Shown here: in pieces, positions 1 to 7,338 of the stretch
Layout of the letters: every line of letters starts with the position of its first letter
Numbering within the stretch: position 1 is the stretch's first letter
DNA from: Clostridiales bacterium
GTDB lineage: Bacteria > Bacillota > Clostridia > Oscillospirales > Acutalibacteraceae
Length of the DNA stretch: 38,849 nt
NCBI GenBank assembly: GCA_021199275.1
Contig: JAJQIJ010000014.1
Location: forward strand, 1 to 38,849
Reading direction: 5' to 3'
Program-made: the position numbers and the translations under genes
Notes under the pieces: generated by a model
What the model saw: the letters and a program-made list of their open reading frames with translations, nothing else
The model's database searches: none
What the model was told of the DNA's origin: nothing

Positions 1-393
1 TCCGGCAGGGACATTCCGGCTTACGGCACAACGCATGCGGATTTTGCCAATTGCGCAGTTGTGTGCGCCAGGGGGCTGACAGAGTCTGAAGTCACCGGCG
101 ACTATGAACTTAACACCGGAAAGGTTATTGTTGAGGAATTTAAACGCCGCGGCATAAAATACAGCGATTGCCCGGCTGTGCTGGTGCACCGCCACGGGCC
201 GTTTACATGGGGCAGCACACCGCTCAAAGCAGTCGAAAATTCGCTTATTCTTGAAGAAGTTGCAAAAATGGCCATGCAAACAGAGGCGATTGCGGCATTC
301 GGCAAAAATGCGGATATAGGTATTGAAAGCTATTTGCTGAGCAAGCATTATGAACGCAAGCACGGCAAAAATGCTTATTACGGGCAAAAATAA
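1..393 (+). CDS. araD: L-ribulose-5-phosphate 4-epimerase, C-terminal part
   Basis: The reading frame is open from base 1, so the gene starts before the window and only about 130 C-terminal residues are seen (the family is about 230). The first residues, GRDIPAYGTTHADFA, and the ending HYERKHGKNAYYGQ are characteristic of AraD, a zinc-dependent class II aldolase fold enzyme that interconverts L-ribulose-5-phosphate and D-xylulose-5-phosphate in arabinose or ascorbate use. The segment VHRHGPFTWG also matches the family. An internal GTG at 61 is not the start, because homology continues upstream of it. UlaF/SgaE paralogues of the same family cannot be excluded from this fragment. The following gene begins 35 bases downstream with no terminator between them. 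Confidence 0.9.
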   Translation, partial: SGRDIPAYGTTHADFANCAVVCARGLTESEVTGDYELNTGKVIVEEFKRRGIKYSDCPAVLVHRHGPFTWGSTPLKAVENSLILEEVAKMAMQTEAIAAFGKNADIGIESYLLSKHYERKHGKNAYYGQK

Positions 394-428
394 TTTGCCC
401 TGCTGGTAAAAGGGGAGAAAGTTACATA

Positions 429-2456
429 ATGAAAAAGCAGTTAAAATATATAGTGCTGTTCATTTTCGTCACGGCACTGACTCTGTGTTTTGGCGGCGCT
501 TTCAGCGCATGGGCTTCGTCAGCCGCCGAAAGCACCGCTGTTTCTGACTCGGCTGCTGAAGAAATCGTTCAGAAATACAGTATTGTGCTTTCGGACACGT
601 CTTTTGTTTACAACGGCGCCGTTCAGCGCCCTACCGTTAAGGTTGTCAACAATATAAACGGCAAAACAGTTAGCAAGAAAAAATACACCGTGACTTATGA
701 AAACAAAAAGTCAAAGGACGTTGGCAAATACAGTGTTACGGTAAGCTTTACGGCTGAAGCTTATACTAAATACGGCGATTTGACTGCAAAATACAAAATC
801 ACTGCGCTTAGCCTTAAAAACAACGCAACGATTACTCTGAAATATACAAAAGTGGCATACAACGGCAATAAAAGGACCCCGGCTGTTACAGTTACGCTAA
901 ACGGTAAAACGCTTACAAAGGGCACAGATTACACGGTTACCTATGCAAACAACAAAAACCCCGGCAGGGCCACTGTTAAAATAACAGGCATTAATAATTA
1001 TAAGGGCTCTGTTAAAAAAGGCTATGTAATAACGCCCAAAGCCGTTTCAGGCATTAAGTGCACTGAACGTACTTCTGATTCCGTTACTCTTTCATGGAAA
1101 CAGGCAAAAGGGGCAGACGGTTATAAAATTTACCAATATAACTCTGTTAAAAAAGAATATAAACTTATAAAAACCATTAAAGACGGCAGCACCACAAGCT
1201 ATAAAGTCACTTCGCTTAACAACTCTTCAACATATAGATTTGTAATTAAGCCTTATGTTACTATAAGCGGCACCAATTATAAGGGGCCAAAGGGCACGTC
1301 TTTTCAAACCTATACTTCCGTTGCAAAATACAGCGGCACAATTACCGTAAGTCGCTCAGCCAATTCCACAAGCATGGCGGTTAAATACACCGCCGCAAAA
1401 TACGGCACGGGTTATGAAATTAAATATTCATATGATTCGGAATTTGAAAAGGGCGTTAAATATATTTACAATAAAGGGCTCAGCAATTTAAGCGAAACCA
1501 TTTCGTCTCTTTCAGGCACTAAGTCCTATTATGTAAAGGTAAGAATTTATGTTGAAACGGCAGACGGTAAAAAGCATTACGGAAAGTGGAGCAGCGCCGT
1601 TTGCGATTACAGCTATAAAACAAAAGCAACGGTAAGTGTTTCCAAAAGCGCAAATTCAACCAAGATGACTGTTAAATACACCAAGTCGCCTTACGGCAGC
1701 GGTTATGAAATAGCATATTCCACAGACCAAAACTTTAAAAGCAACGTAAAAAAGGTTTACGTAAAGGGCCTTTCCACCACAAGCGCAACCATTACATCTT
1801 TGAGCGCTTCAAAGGGCTATTATGTAAGGGTGCGCCCTTACACAACAGTTGATTCGCGCCGGGTTTACGGCACATATTCGTCAATTACTTCAACCGGCTA
1901 CAAATATGTTTATGCCACATATACCACGGCATATGTAAACAACGCAAACCGCACCACTAACCTGAAAATTGCCTCTGCCGCTATTAACGGCACTGTAATT
2001 GCGCCGGGTGAAACATTTGATTTCAACGAAATAGTCGGCCCCAGAACAGAAGCAAAGGGCTATAAAAAAGCCCCTGTATTTTCCGGCTCTTCTGTGGTGT
2101 CCGGCGTGGGCGGCGGAATTTGCCAGGTGGCGTCAACAATTTTCAACACAGCGCTGCTTTCAAATTTCACTATTAACGAACGCCACCAGCATTCGCAGCA
2201 GGTGTCTTATGTTCCGCTTGGGCGCGACGCGGCTATTTACTATTCGTCGCAAAACCTCAGGTGGACTAACAGCTCAAATTATAACGTTAAAATTCAAATG
2301 ACGGTTGACGGCGGTTATATAACCTGCACATTGTTAACTGAAAGTAAGGTTTCACCGCCAAGCGTTTCACTAAAAGTAACTCAAAGCGGCAATACATATA
2401 CTTTGCGGCGCTATGTAAACGGCAGCTGTAATTACACCACTAAAAGCACATATTAA
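429..2456 (+). CDS. Secreted VanW family protein with Ig-like and FN3-like repeats
   Basis: 675 residues. Residues 1-29 look like a signal peptide (KK, hydrophobic core, cleavage after AWA), so export is expected. Residues about 50-128 and 130-204 are two Ig-like beta modules of the MBG/YDG type (YNG...VTY.N...G...V). Residues 205-292 resemble a fibronectin type III domain (SVTLSWKQAKGADGYKIY). Residues 300-397 and 398-490 are a tandem repeat of about 95 residues; both copies carry SANST, G.GYEI.YS and YYV+VR. The C-terminus from about 495 is a VanW domain with FDFNEIVGPRT and GGGICQVASTIFN. VanW is known as an accessory of some glycopeptide-resistance clusters and is common in Clostridia; its biochemical role is unsettled. 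No VanS/VanR/VanA-type genes are nearby, so resistance is not implied. A ribosome site (AAGGGGAG) lies before the ATG. Family assignment is sure; function is unknown. Confidence 0.88.
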   Translation: MKKQLKYIVLFIFVTALTLCFGGAFSAWASSAAESTAVSDSAAEEIVQKYSIVLSDTSFVYNGAVQRPTVKVVNNINGKTVSKKKYTVTYENKKSKDVGKYSVTVSFTAEAYTKYGDLTAKYKITALSLKNNATITLKYTKVAYNGNKRTPAVTVTLNGKTLTKGTDYTVTYANNKNPGRATVKITGINNYKGSVKKGYVITPKAVSGIKCTERTSDSVTLSWKQAKGADGYKIYQYNSVKKEYKLIKTIKDGSTTSYKVTSLNNSSTYRFVIKPYVTISGTNYKGPKGTSFQTYTSVAKYSGTITVSRSANSTSMAVKYTAAKYGTGYEIKYSYDSEFEKGVKYIYNKGLSNLSETISSLSGTKSYYVKVRIYVETADGKKHYGKWSSAVCDYSYKTKATVSVSKSANSTKMTVKYTKSPYGSGYEIAYSTDQNFKSNVKKVYVKGLSTTSATITSLSASKGYYVRVRPYTTVDSRRVYGTYSSITSTGYKYVYATYTTAYVNNANRTTNLKIASAAINGTVIAPGETFDFNEIVGPRTEAKGYKKAPVFSGSSVVSGVGGGICQVASTIFNTALLSNFTINERHQHSQQVSYVPLGRDAAIYYSSQNLRWTNSSNYNVKIQMTVDGGYITCTLLTESKVSPPSVSLKVTQSGNTYTLRRYVNGSCNYTTKSTY

Positions 2457-2467
2457 AACTAACGACA

Positions 2468-2497
2468 AAGCCGCCGCATTTTTCACTGCGGCGGCTT
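2468..2497. terminator. GC-rich inverted repeat after the VanW gene
   Basis: An 11-bp perfect stem (AAGCCGCCGCA, 2468-2478, with TGCGGCGGCTT, 2487-2497) and an 8-base loop directly follow the VanW stop codon. It is not followed by a T run, so it may be an mRNA-stabilising hairpin that works together with the second terminator 45 bases on. Confidence 0.6.
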
Positions 2498-2542
2498 ATG
2501 CTTGCTTAAATTAGCTTTACTGTTTTGAAATAGTAAAAATTC

Positions 2543-2574
2543 AAAAGCCCTTTAGCAGGGCTTTTTGTTTTTTT
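2543..2574. terminator. Rho-independent terminator between convergent genes
   Basis: Stem AAAAGCCC (2543-2550) with GGGCTTTT (2558-2565), 7-base loop, then a T-rich tract to 2574 on the + strand. On the minus strand the same stem is followed by a less regular T-rich stretch, so it probably also serves the PfkB/GH4 operon that ends at 2573. Confidence 0.85.
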
Positions 2575-3475
2575 AGAAATATTTACTTTTTAATTCAATG
2601 AGCTCATTTTCAGTTATGCTGCCTTGCAGCGCGCCTATGTGTTTTACTGCGCTGGCGCCTGTAATATTGCCAAATGAAATACAGCTTTTAAAGCTAAAGT
2701 CGTAAAACAGGCCATAGGTAAACCCGGCCAAAAATGCGTCTCCGGCGCCGGTTGCATCAACACAGTTGATGTCCGGCAGCGCGTCAATTTTAATCAATTT
2801 GCCGTCTTTAAAGCCAATAGCGCCGTCTTTGTCGCATTTTACAACGCCGGCTTTCACCCTTTTTGCCAGCTGCTGCGCCGCTTCCCTTGGCGTTGGGGCG
2901 CCGGTTAGCTTCATGGCTTCCTTTCTGTTTGGCAGGTAATAGTCAGCAAGAGAAAGTATTTTTTCATATTTAGTAAAGCTCATTTCACTGTCCCAGCCGA
3001 AATCAAGCAGCATTAACGTGCCTTCGCTTTTCAGCCTTTCATAAACGTCGCAAAAACCGCCGGGCGACATTATGCAAATTTTTGCGCCCTGAAAAGCGTT
3101 ATACATCATTTCCTTTTTTTCGTCGTCAGCCATTATTTCATTGCCGCCGTAAGTTATAAAGCTCCTGTCGTCTTTCAGCACTAAAACGCTTGTAATGTTT
3201 ACCGGGTTGTTTTCACATTTTATGCTTAAAATTTCAGTGCCGTATTTTTGCAGCTGACTTTTGGCAAAGCATGAAAACATGTCGCTGCCAAGCTGTGTTA
3301 TAAGCTTTGTGTTAATTCCAAGCCTTGACAGCCATGCCATGCTTGCCGGCACCCCGCCGCCAAGCGCCGTTGTAAGGCTTGTTGTATATATTTCTTCGCC
3401 AGCCTTGGGCAAGCCCTTTAAATTCTGATATAAAAGGTCAATGTTTATTCTGCCTGCTCCGGCTATGAAATCCAT
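2573..3475 (-). CDS. PfkB family carbohydrate kinase
   Basis: 300 residues from the ATG at 3475, whose A is shared with the TAA stop of the upstream GH4 gene (TAATG), with AAGGGG eight bases before; a GTG nine bases upstream is a weaker start. It is a ribokinase-fold ATP-dependent sugar kinase: N-terminal substrate-side motif ALGGGVPASMAWLSRLG (residues 38-54), an NRKEA motif at 183-187, and the catalytic anion-hole and base motif DATGAGDAF (240-248, Asp246). Length is normal for PfkB enzymes such as ribokinase, fructokinase and KDG kinase. The substrate cannot be read from sequence. Coupling to a family 4 glycosidase suggests it phosphorylates either the glycoside before cleavage or the sugar released by it; that is inference. 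Confidence 0.9.
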   Translation of the reverse strand: MDFIAGAGRINIDLLYQNLKGLPKAGEEIYTTSLTTALGGGVPASMAWLSRLGINTKLITQLGSDMFSCFAKSQLQKYGTEILSIKCENNPVNITSVLVLKDDRSFITYGGNEIMADDEKKEMMYNAFQGAKICIMSPGGFCDVYERLKSEGTLMLLDFGWDSEMSFTKYEKILSLADYYLPNRKEAMKLTGAPTPREAAQQLAKRVKAGVVKCDKDGAIGFKDGKLIKIDALPDINCVDATGAGDAFLAGFTYGLFYDFSFKSCISFGNITGASAVKHIGALQGSITENELIELKSKYF

Positions 3476-4839
3476 TATTTCCACCCCTTAATATATTCGC
3501 TGTTCATTTCTATGTATTTCACTGCCAGCTCGCGCGCAATGCTGTAACTGTTAACAAGCGGGTGCAATGTAAGCGCGTCAATGCATTTGCTAATGCTTTT
3601 TGTGCGTATTGCTTCGCTTGCAAGGCGTTCATAATTTTTAACACGGCGAATCAGTTCAAAATTCTGTTCGTCAATTTCTGAAAACCGGTGCGGTGTTACT
3701 GCGCCGGGCTCAACATCGCATGTTATTTCAACAATGTCATTGTCGCGCAGTCCGGGCACGGCGCCGTTGTTCGGCACGCACAAAATCATTTGCTGCTTTT
3801 TTGCGCTTTGTTCAATTTCAATAAACCTTAATGCCACCCCGGCATAGCCGCCCGGGTCTTTTTCATAAAGGTCAAAATGCCATTTTTCACTGCGCTGGGC
3901 GGCGCTTTCCGCAGCCATATAGCTGCTTTCGCGCATTGCATAATAGCGCACAAATGTTTCAAGCGCCCCATCAAAATCTTTTTCGATGTCAATATCTTTA
4001 AGCGCAGCAGTCATTTTTTTGTTTATTTCAAGTATTTGCTCGCCCCTGGTTTTAGGCGCGTTTAATATGTTTTTAAGCGCCTTTTCGCTGTAATAAAAAT
4101 AATATAAATATTCGTTTAATATTGCTTTTCTTGCCAGCAGCAGCTCTTTGTCAAACAAACGCATGTCGGTTTTTTCATAAGCTTCTTTCATATTTATGAG
4201 CTTTGGCAGCATCTCTTTGCCGTCTATTTTAATTGATGTGAAATATGACAGGTGGTTTAGCCCGTATATTTCGCCCACAGCTGAATTTTCGCCGGCGCCG
4301 CACAGCTTTTCAAATGAACGCAGCATGCTGCTTGGTGCGTCGCAAATGCCGAATGTAAAGTCATAGCCCATGTCGTAAAGTGTTTGGCTTACAATGCCTG
4401 CCGGGTTGGTAAAATTAAACACCTTGCAGCCTTTTCGGGCATATTTTTTCACCATTTCGCAGTAACCGGCCAGCGCGCCCACGCTGCGCATGGCAAATGA
4501 AAGCCCGGCAGCCCCTGTTGTTTCCTGCCCCAAAACACCAAGGCGCAAAGCTTCTCTTTCGTCTTTAACACGCATTTCATCGCCGCCGGCGCGTATTGTT
4601 GTTATAATGTAATCAGCGCCTTCTATGGCCGCTTTAGCGTCAGGCGTAAGCGTAACGTTCAGCTTAGGGCATATTTTTGCCGCGGCGCATTTTGCCAGGC
4701 GCCCGTAAATATGCAGCTTTTCAACGTCATTGTCCATCAGCACCAGCTCGGCTATGTTTAGCTTTTCTGCCCTTTCGGCAACCGATTTAGCAAGGAATAT
4801 GCTCCTTACACCGCCGCCGCCTATTATAGTAAGCTTCAT
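3475..4839 (-). CDS. Family 4 glycosyl hydrolase (NAD- and metal-dependent, phospho-glycosidase type)
   Basis: 454 residues. GH4 enzymes use NAD and a divalent metal for a redox-assisted elimination mechanism. Seen here: N-terminal Rossmann GGGGVRS (residues 7-13), GQETTGAAGLSFA (104-116), NPAG (145-148), the metal-binding Cys166 in CDAP (166-169) and His196 in GLNHLSYF. In the family, CN[VI]P marks 6-phospho-beta-glucosidases, CD[MI]P marks 6-phospho-alpha-glucosidases and CHSV marks alpha-galactosidases. CDAP is nearest the alpha-phospho type, but the rest of the protein looks like the phospho-beta type, so anomer specificity is left open. It is first in a two-gene operon with the PfkB kinase; no PTS gene is present. 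The start ATG has GAGGCAG upstream. Confidence 0.85.
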   Translation of the reverse strand: MKLTIIGGGGVRSIFLAKSVAERAEKLNIAELVLMDNDVEKLHIYGRLAKCAAAKICPKLNVTLTPDAKAAIEGADYIITTIRAGGDEMRVKDEREALRLGVLGQETTGAAGLSFAMRSVGALAGYCEMVKKYARKGCKVFNFTNPAGIVSQTLYDMGYDFTFGICDAPSSMLRSFEKLCGAGENSAVGEIYGLNHLSYFTSIKIDGKEMLPKLINMKEAYEKTDMRLFDKELLLARKAILNEYLYYFYYSEKALKNILNAPKTRGEQILEINKKMTAALKDIDIEKDFDGALETFVRYYAMRESSYMAAESAAQRSEKWHFDLYEKDPGGYAGVALRFIEIEQSAKKQQMILCVPNNGAVPGLRDNDIVEITCDVEPGAVTPHRFSEIDEQNFELIRRVKNYERLASEAIRTKSISKCIDALTLHPLVNSYSIARELAVKYIEMNSEYIKGWK

Positions 4840-4869
4840 AAAACTGCCTCGTTTTTACCATTTTTAGAT

Positions 4870-4898
4870 ATAGTATATTAATAACAGCCTATTTTCAA
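4870..4898 (-). promoter_or_regulatory. Possible promoter of the GH4-PfkB operon
   Basis: Reading the minus strand, TTGAAA (4898-4893) is followed after 17 bases by TACTAT (4875-4870); an overlapping TATACT with 15-base spacing is an alternative. Position fits a leader of about 25 bases before the GH4 start. It lies back to back with the pyr promoter. Confidence 0.45.
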
Positions 4899-4928
4899 CA
4901 CCTTTTTTTCTTTGTAACAAATTTGTAA

Positions 4929-4957
4929 TTGACTTAAAGCCGATATTAATATATAAT
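4929..4957 (+). promoter_or_regulatory. Sigma-A type promoter of the pyr operon
   Basis: TTGACT (4929-4934), 17-base spacer, perfect TATAAT (4952-4957). Transcription is expected near 4964, inside a run of five A (4962-4966), only about 19 bases before the pyrC ATG. That leaves no room for a PyrR attenuator or riboswitch in the leader. It also shows that an in-frame ATG at 4956 lies inside the -10 box and cannot be the start of pyrC. Confidence 0.85.
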
Positions 4958-4982
4958 GTATAAAAATATGAAAGGTGCGCTT

Positions 4983-6257
4983 ATGTCTTTGCTGATTAAA
5001 AACGCCCTTATCCTTAAGGGCAGCAGTTTTGAAAAAACGGATATTTTCATAGACGGCAGTGCTGTTGCCGGCGTTGGTTCCTTTCATTGCGTCAGTGCTG
5101 ACAGCGTTTTTGATTTTAAAAATAAATTTTTAGTTGTTCCGGGTTTTGTTGATGTTCATGTTCATCTCAGGCAACCCGGTTTTTCTTATAAAGAAACGAT
5201 TAAAAGCGGCACAATGGCTGCGGCAAGCGCCGGATATACAGCTGTTTGTTCCATGCCGAATGTGCAGCCTGTGCCTGACTGTAAAGCCAATTTGAAAGTT
5301 CAAACAGATATTATTAAAAAAGACGCCGTTATAGACGTCTTTCCTTATGCCTCCATAACTTTGGGCAGGCGGGGCGCCGGCGAATGCGTTGATTTTGCTG
5401 CGCTGAAAGACAGCGTGATAGCCTTTTCAGACGACGGAAACGGCGTTCAGCCGGGTGAAGTAATGCAACAGGCAATGAAAGAATGCGCGTCGCTGGGCGC
5501 AATTATTGCCGCCCATTGCGAGGTGGACGAGCTGCTGCACGGCGGCTATATTCATGACGGTGAATATTGCAAAGCACACGGTCACAGGGGCATATCGTCT
5601 GAAAGCGAATGGCGCGAAGTTGAACGTGATTGCCGCCTTGCCGAACAAACCGGTTGCAGGTTTCATGTCTGCCATATTTCAACAAAGGAAAGTGTTGAAA
5701 TTATTCGCAGGGCTAAAAAACGCGGTGTAAATGTGACATGCGAAACCGCGCCGCATTATTTAACACTGACTGACGCTGATTTAAAAGAAAACGGCGCCTT
5801 CAAAATGAACCCGCCGCTCAGAAGCGAAGCAGACAGACAAGCGCTGATAGAGGGCGTTATTGACGAAACTATTGACATAATTGCAACAGACCATGCGCCG
5901 CATTCGCTTGCTGAAAAATCAAAGGGGTTAAAGGGCAGCGCCATGGGCATTTCAGGCATTGAAACAGCGTTTGGCGTTTTGTATTCTGCCCTTGTTAAAA
6001 CCGGCGTAATAACACTGCGGCGGTTAATTGACATGATGAGCACGGCGCCGCGCAAAATATTCGGCATTGCCGGCGGCGCTGTTGAAACAGGCGCCATTGC
6101 TGACTTTGCGGTGCTTGATTTACAGCGCGAATGGACTGTGCATTCAAAAGATTTTATTTCAATGGGCCAGTCAACCCCATTTGAAAACAAACGCCTGTGC
6201 GGCAAAAATGTTATGACTATTAAGAGGGGGCAGGTTATTTATGATGAAAGAGTTTGA
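4983..6257 (+). CDS. pyrC: Dihydroorotase
   Basis: 424 residues from ATG 4983, chosen because AAAGGTG lies 5 bases upstream and the longer frame begins inside the promoter -10 box. It reversibly cyclises N-carbamoyl-L-aspartate to L-dihydroorotate, step 3 of UMP synthesis, in the cytoplasm. Visible amidohydrolase features: the zinc motif DVHVHLRQPG near residue 57, HCEVDE and HVCHIST (further zinc-ligand histidines), ETAPHYL, and DHAPH with the catalytic Asp. Length and motifs fit the class I (PyrC/AllB-like) dihydroorotases of Bacillota rather than the shorter class II enzyme of E. coli. It is the first gene of the operon, and its end overlaps carA by 17 bases. Confidence 0.95.
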   Translation: MSLLIKNALILKGSSFEKTDIFIDGSAVAGVGSFHCVSADSVFDFKNKFLVVPGFVDVHVHLRQPGFSYKETIKSGTMAAASAGYTAVCSMPNVQPVPDCKANLKVQTDIIKKDAVIDVFPYASITLGRRGAGECVDFAALKDSVIAFSDDGNGVQPGEVMQQAMKECASLGAIIAAHCEVDELLHGGYIHDGEYCKAHGHRGISSESEWREVERDCRLAEQTGCRFHVCHISTKESVEIIRRAKKRGVNVTCETAPHYLTLTDADLKENGAFKMNPPLRSEADRQALIEGVIDETIDIIATDHAPHSLAEKSKGLKGSAMGISGIETAFGVLYSALVKTGVITLRRLIDMMSTAPRKIFGIAGGAVETGAIADFAVLDLQREWTVHSKDFISMGQSTPFENKRLCGKNVMTIKRGQVIYDERV

Positions 6258-7338
6258 CAGAAAAATAGTGCTTGAAAACGGCAGCGAATTTTACGGCTGG
6301 GGCTTCGGCGCCCGAAAAGAAGCTTTTAATGAACTGGTTTTCAACACTTCCATGGTGGGCTATCAGGAAATTGTTTCAGACCCGTCTTATACAGACCAAA
6401 TGGTGTGCATGACATACCCGCTTATAGGAAATTACGGCATGACAGACGAAGATTATGAAACAAAAACCCCGACAATGGGCGGAATTATAGTCAGGGAATA
6501 TAACGATGTGCCGTCTAATTTCAGATATACAAAAACGCTTGACGAAGTGCTTTCGGAATATGACATACCGGGCATCAGCGGTGTTGACACAAGAAAAATC
6601 ACACGCATAATCAGGGCAGAGGGCAGCCAGCGTGTGCTTATAACCGCCCCCGAAACGCCGAAAGAAGCTGCGCTTGAAAGGCTTTTGCAATATAAAATTC
6701 CCACCGACATGGTGTCACGGGTCAGCTGCAAAAAGCGCTGGTATTCAAGAACTCCTTGCCATAAATATGACGTCGTTGCGGTTGACTGCGGAATTAAGCT
6801 TAATATAGTAAGGAAATTAAATGAAAAGGGCTGTAATGTAACGGTTGTGCCTTATAATGTCACCGCAGATGAAATTATGCGTTTAAAGCCGGACGGGCTC
6901 TTTTTGTCAAACGGCCCGGGGGACCCGCAGAATGTAACCGGAGTAATAAACGTGGTGAAAAGCCTGCAAGGCCGTCTGCCGATTTTCGGAATTTGCCTGG
7001 GGCACCAAATTATTTCGCTGGCTCTCGGCGCAAACACATTTAAAATGAAATTCGGGCACAGGGGCGGAAACCACCCGGTAATGAACATGCAAACAGGAAA
7101 AATTGAAATAACTTCGCAAAATCATTCGTTTGCGGTTGACGCTGATTCGCTTAAATCAACGCCGCTGCGCTTGACTCATAAAAACTTGCTTGACAACACT
7201 GCCGAAGGTGTGGAATGCCCTGAAAAGCAGCTTTTTTCAGTGCAATACCACCCGGAAAGCGCGCCCGGCCCGCAAGACAGCGATTATTTGTTTGACAAAT
7301 TTATTTCACTTATGGACAGGGGGTGCCAAAATGCCTAA
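6241..7338 (+). CDS. carA: Carbamoyl-phosphate synthase, small (glutaminase) subunit
   Basis: 365 residues. It hydrolyses glutamine and channels ammonia to CarB for carbamoyl phosphate synthesis, step 1 of the pathway and also an arginine precursor. The N-terminal CPSase small-chain domain is followed by a class I glutamine amidotransferase domain: GPGDPQNV, the nucleophile Cys252 in FGICLGHQ, and His337/Glu339 in YHPE complete the triad. The start has two consecutive ATG codons (6241, 6244) behind AGAGGGGG. It overlaps pyrC by 17 bases and carB by 8, which points to translational coupling. Since only one carAB is visible, it may serve arginine synthesis too. Confidence 0.96.
   Translation: MMKEFDRKIVLENGSEFYGWGFGARKEAFNELVFNTSMVGYQEIVSDPSYTDQMVCMTYPLIGNYGMTDEDYETKTPTMGGIIVREYNDVPSNFRYTKTLDEVLSEYDIPGISGVDTRKITRIIRAEGSQRVLITAPETPKEAALERLLQYKIPTDMVSRVSCKKRWYSRTPCHKYDVVAVDCGIKLNIVRKLNEKGCNVTVVPYNVTADEIMRLKPDGLFLSNGPGDPQNVTGVINVVKSLQGRLPIFGICLGHQIISLALGANTFKMKFGHRGGNHPVMNMQTGKIEITSQNHSFAVDADSLKSTPLRLTHKNLLDNTAEGVECPEKQLFSVQYHPESAPGPQDSDYLFDKFISLMDRGCQNA

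Noticed and set aside
1330..1900. DNA direct repeat or CRISPR-like array in the VanW gene
   Set aside because: The repeat is at protein level with diverged codons; there are no short regular repeats with spacers.
429..2456. Glycopeptide resistance cluster
   Set aside because: Only the VanW domain is present; no Van ligase, dehydrogenase or two-component genes are in the window.
4840..4982. PyrR-binding attenuator or riboswitch upstream of pyrC
   Set aside because: The consensus promoter lies only about 25 bases before the ATG, and no terminator/antiterminator pair is visible.
4878..5087. Minus-strand ORF of 69 codons over the pyrC promoter
   Set aside because: No ribosome site or family likeness, and it overlaps the divergent promoters and the pyrC start.
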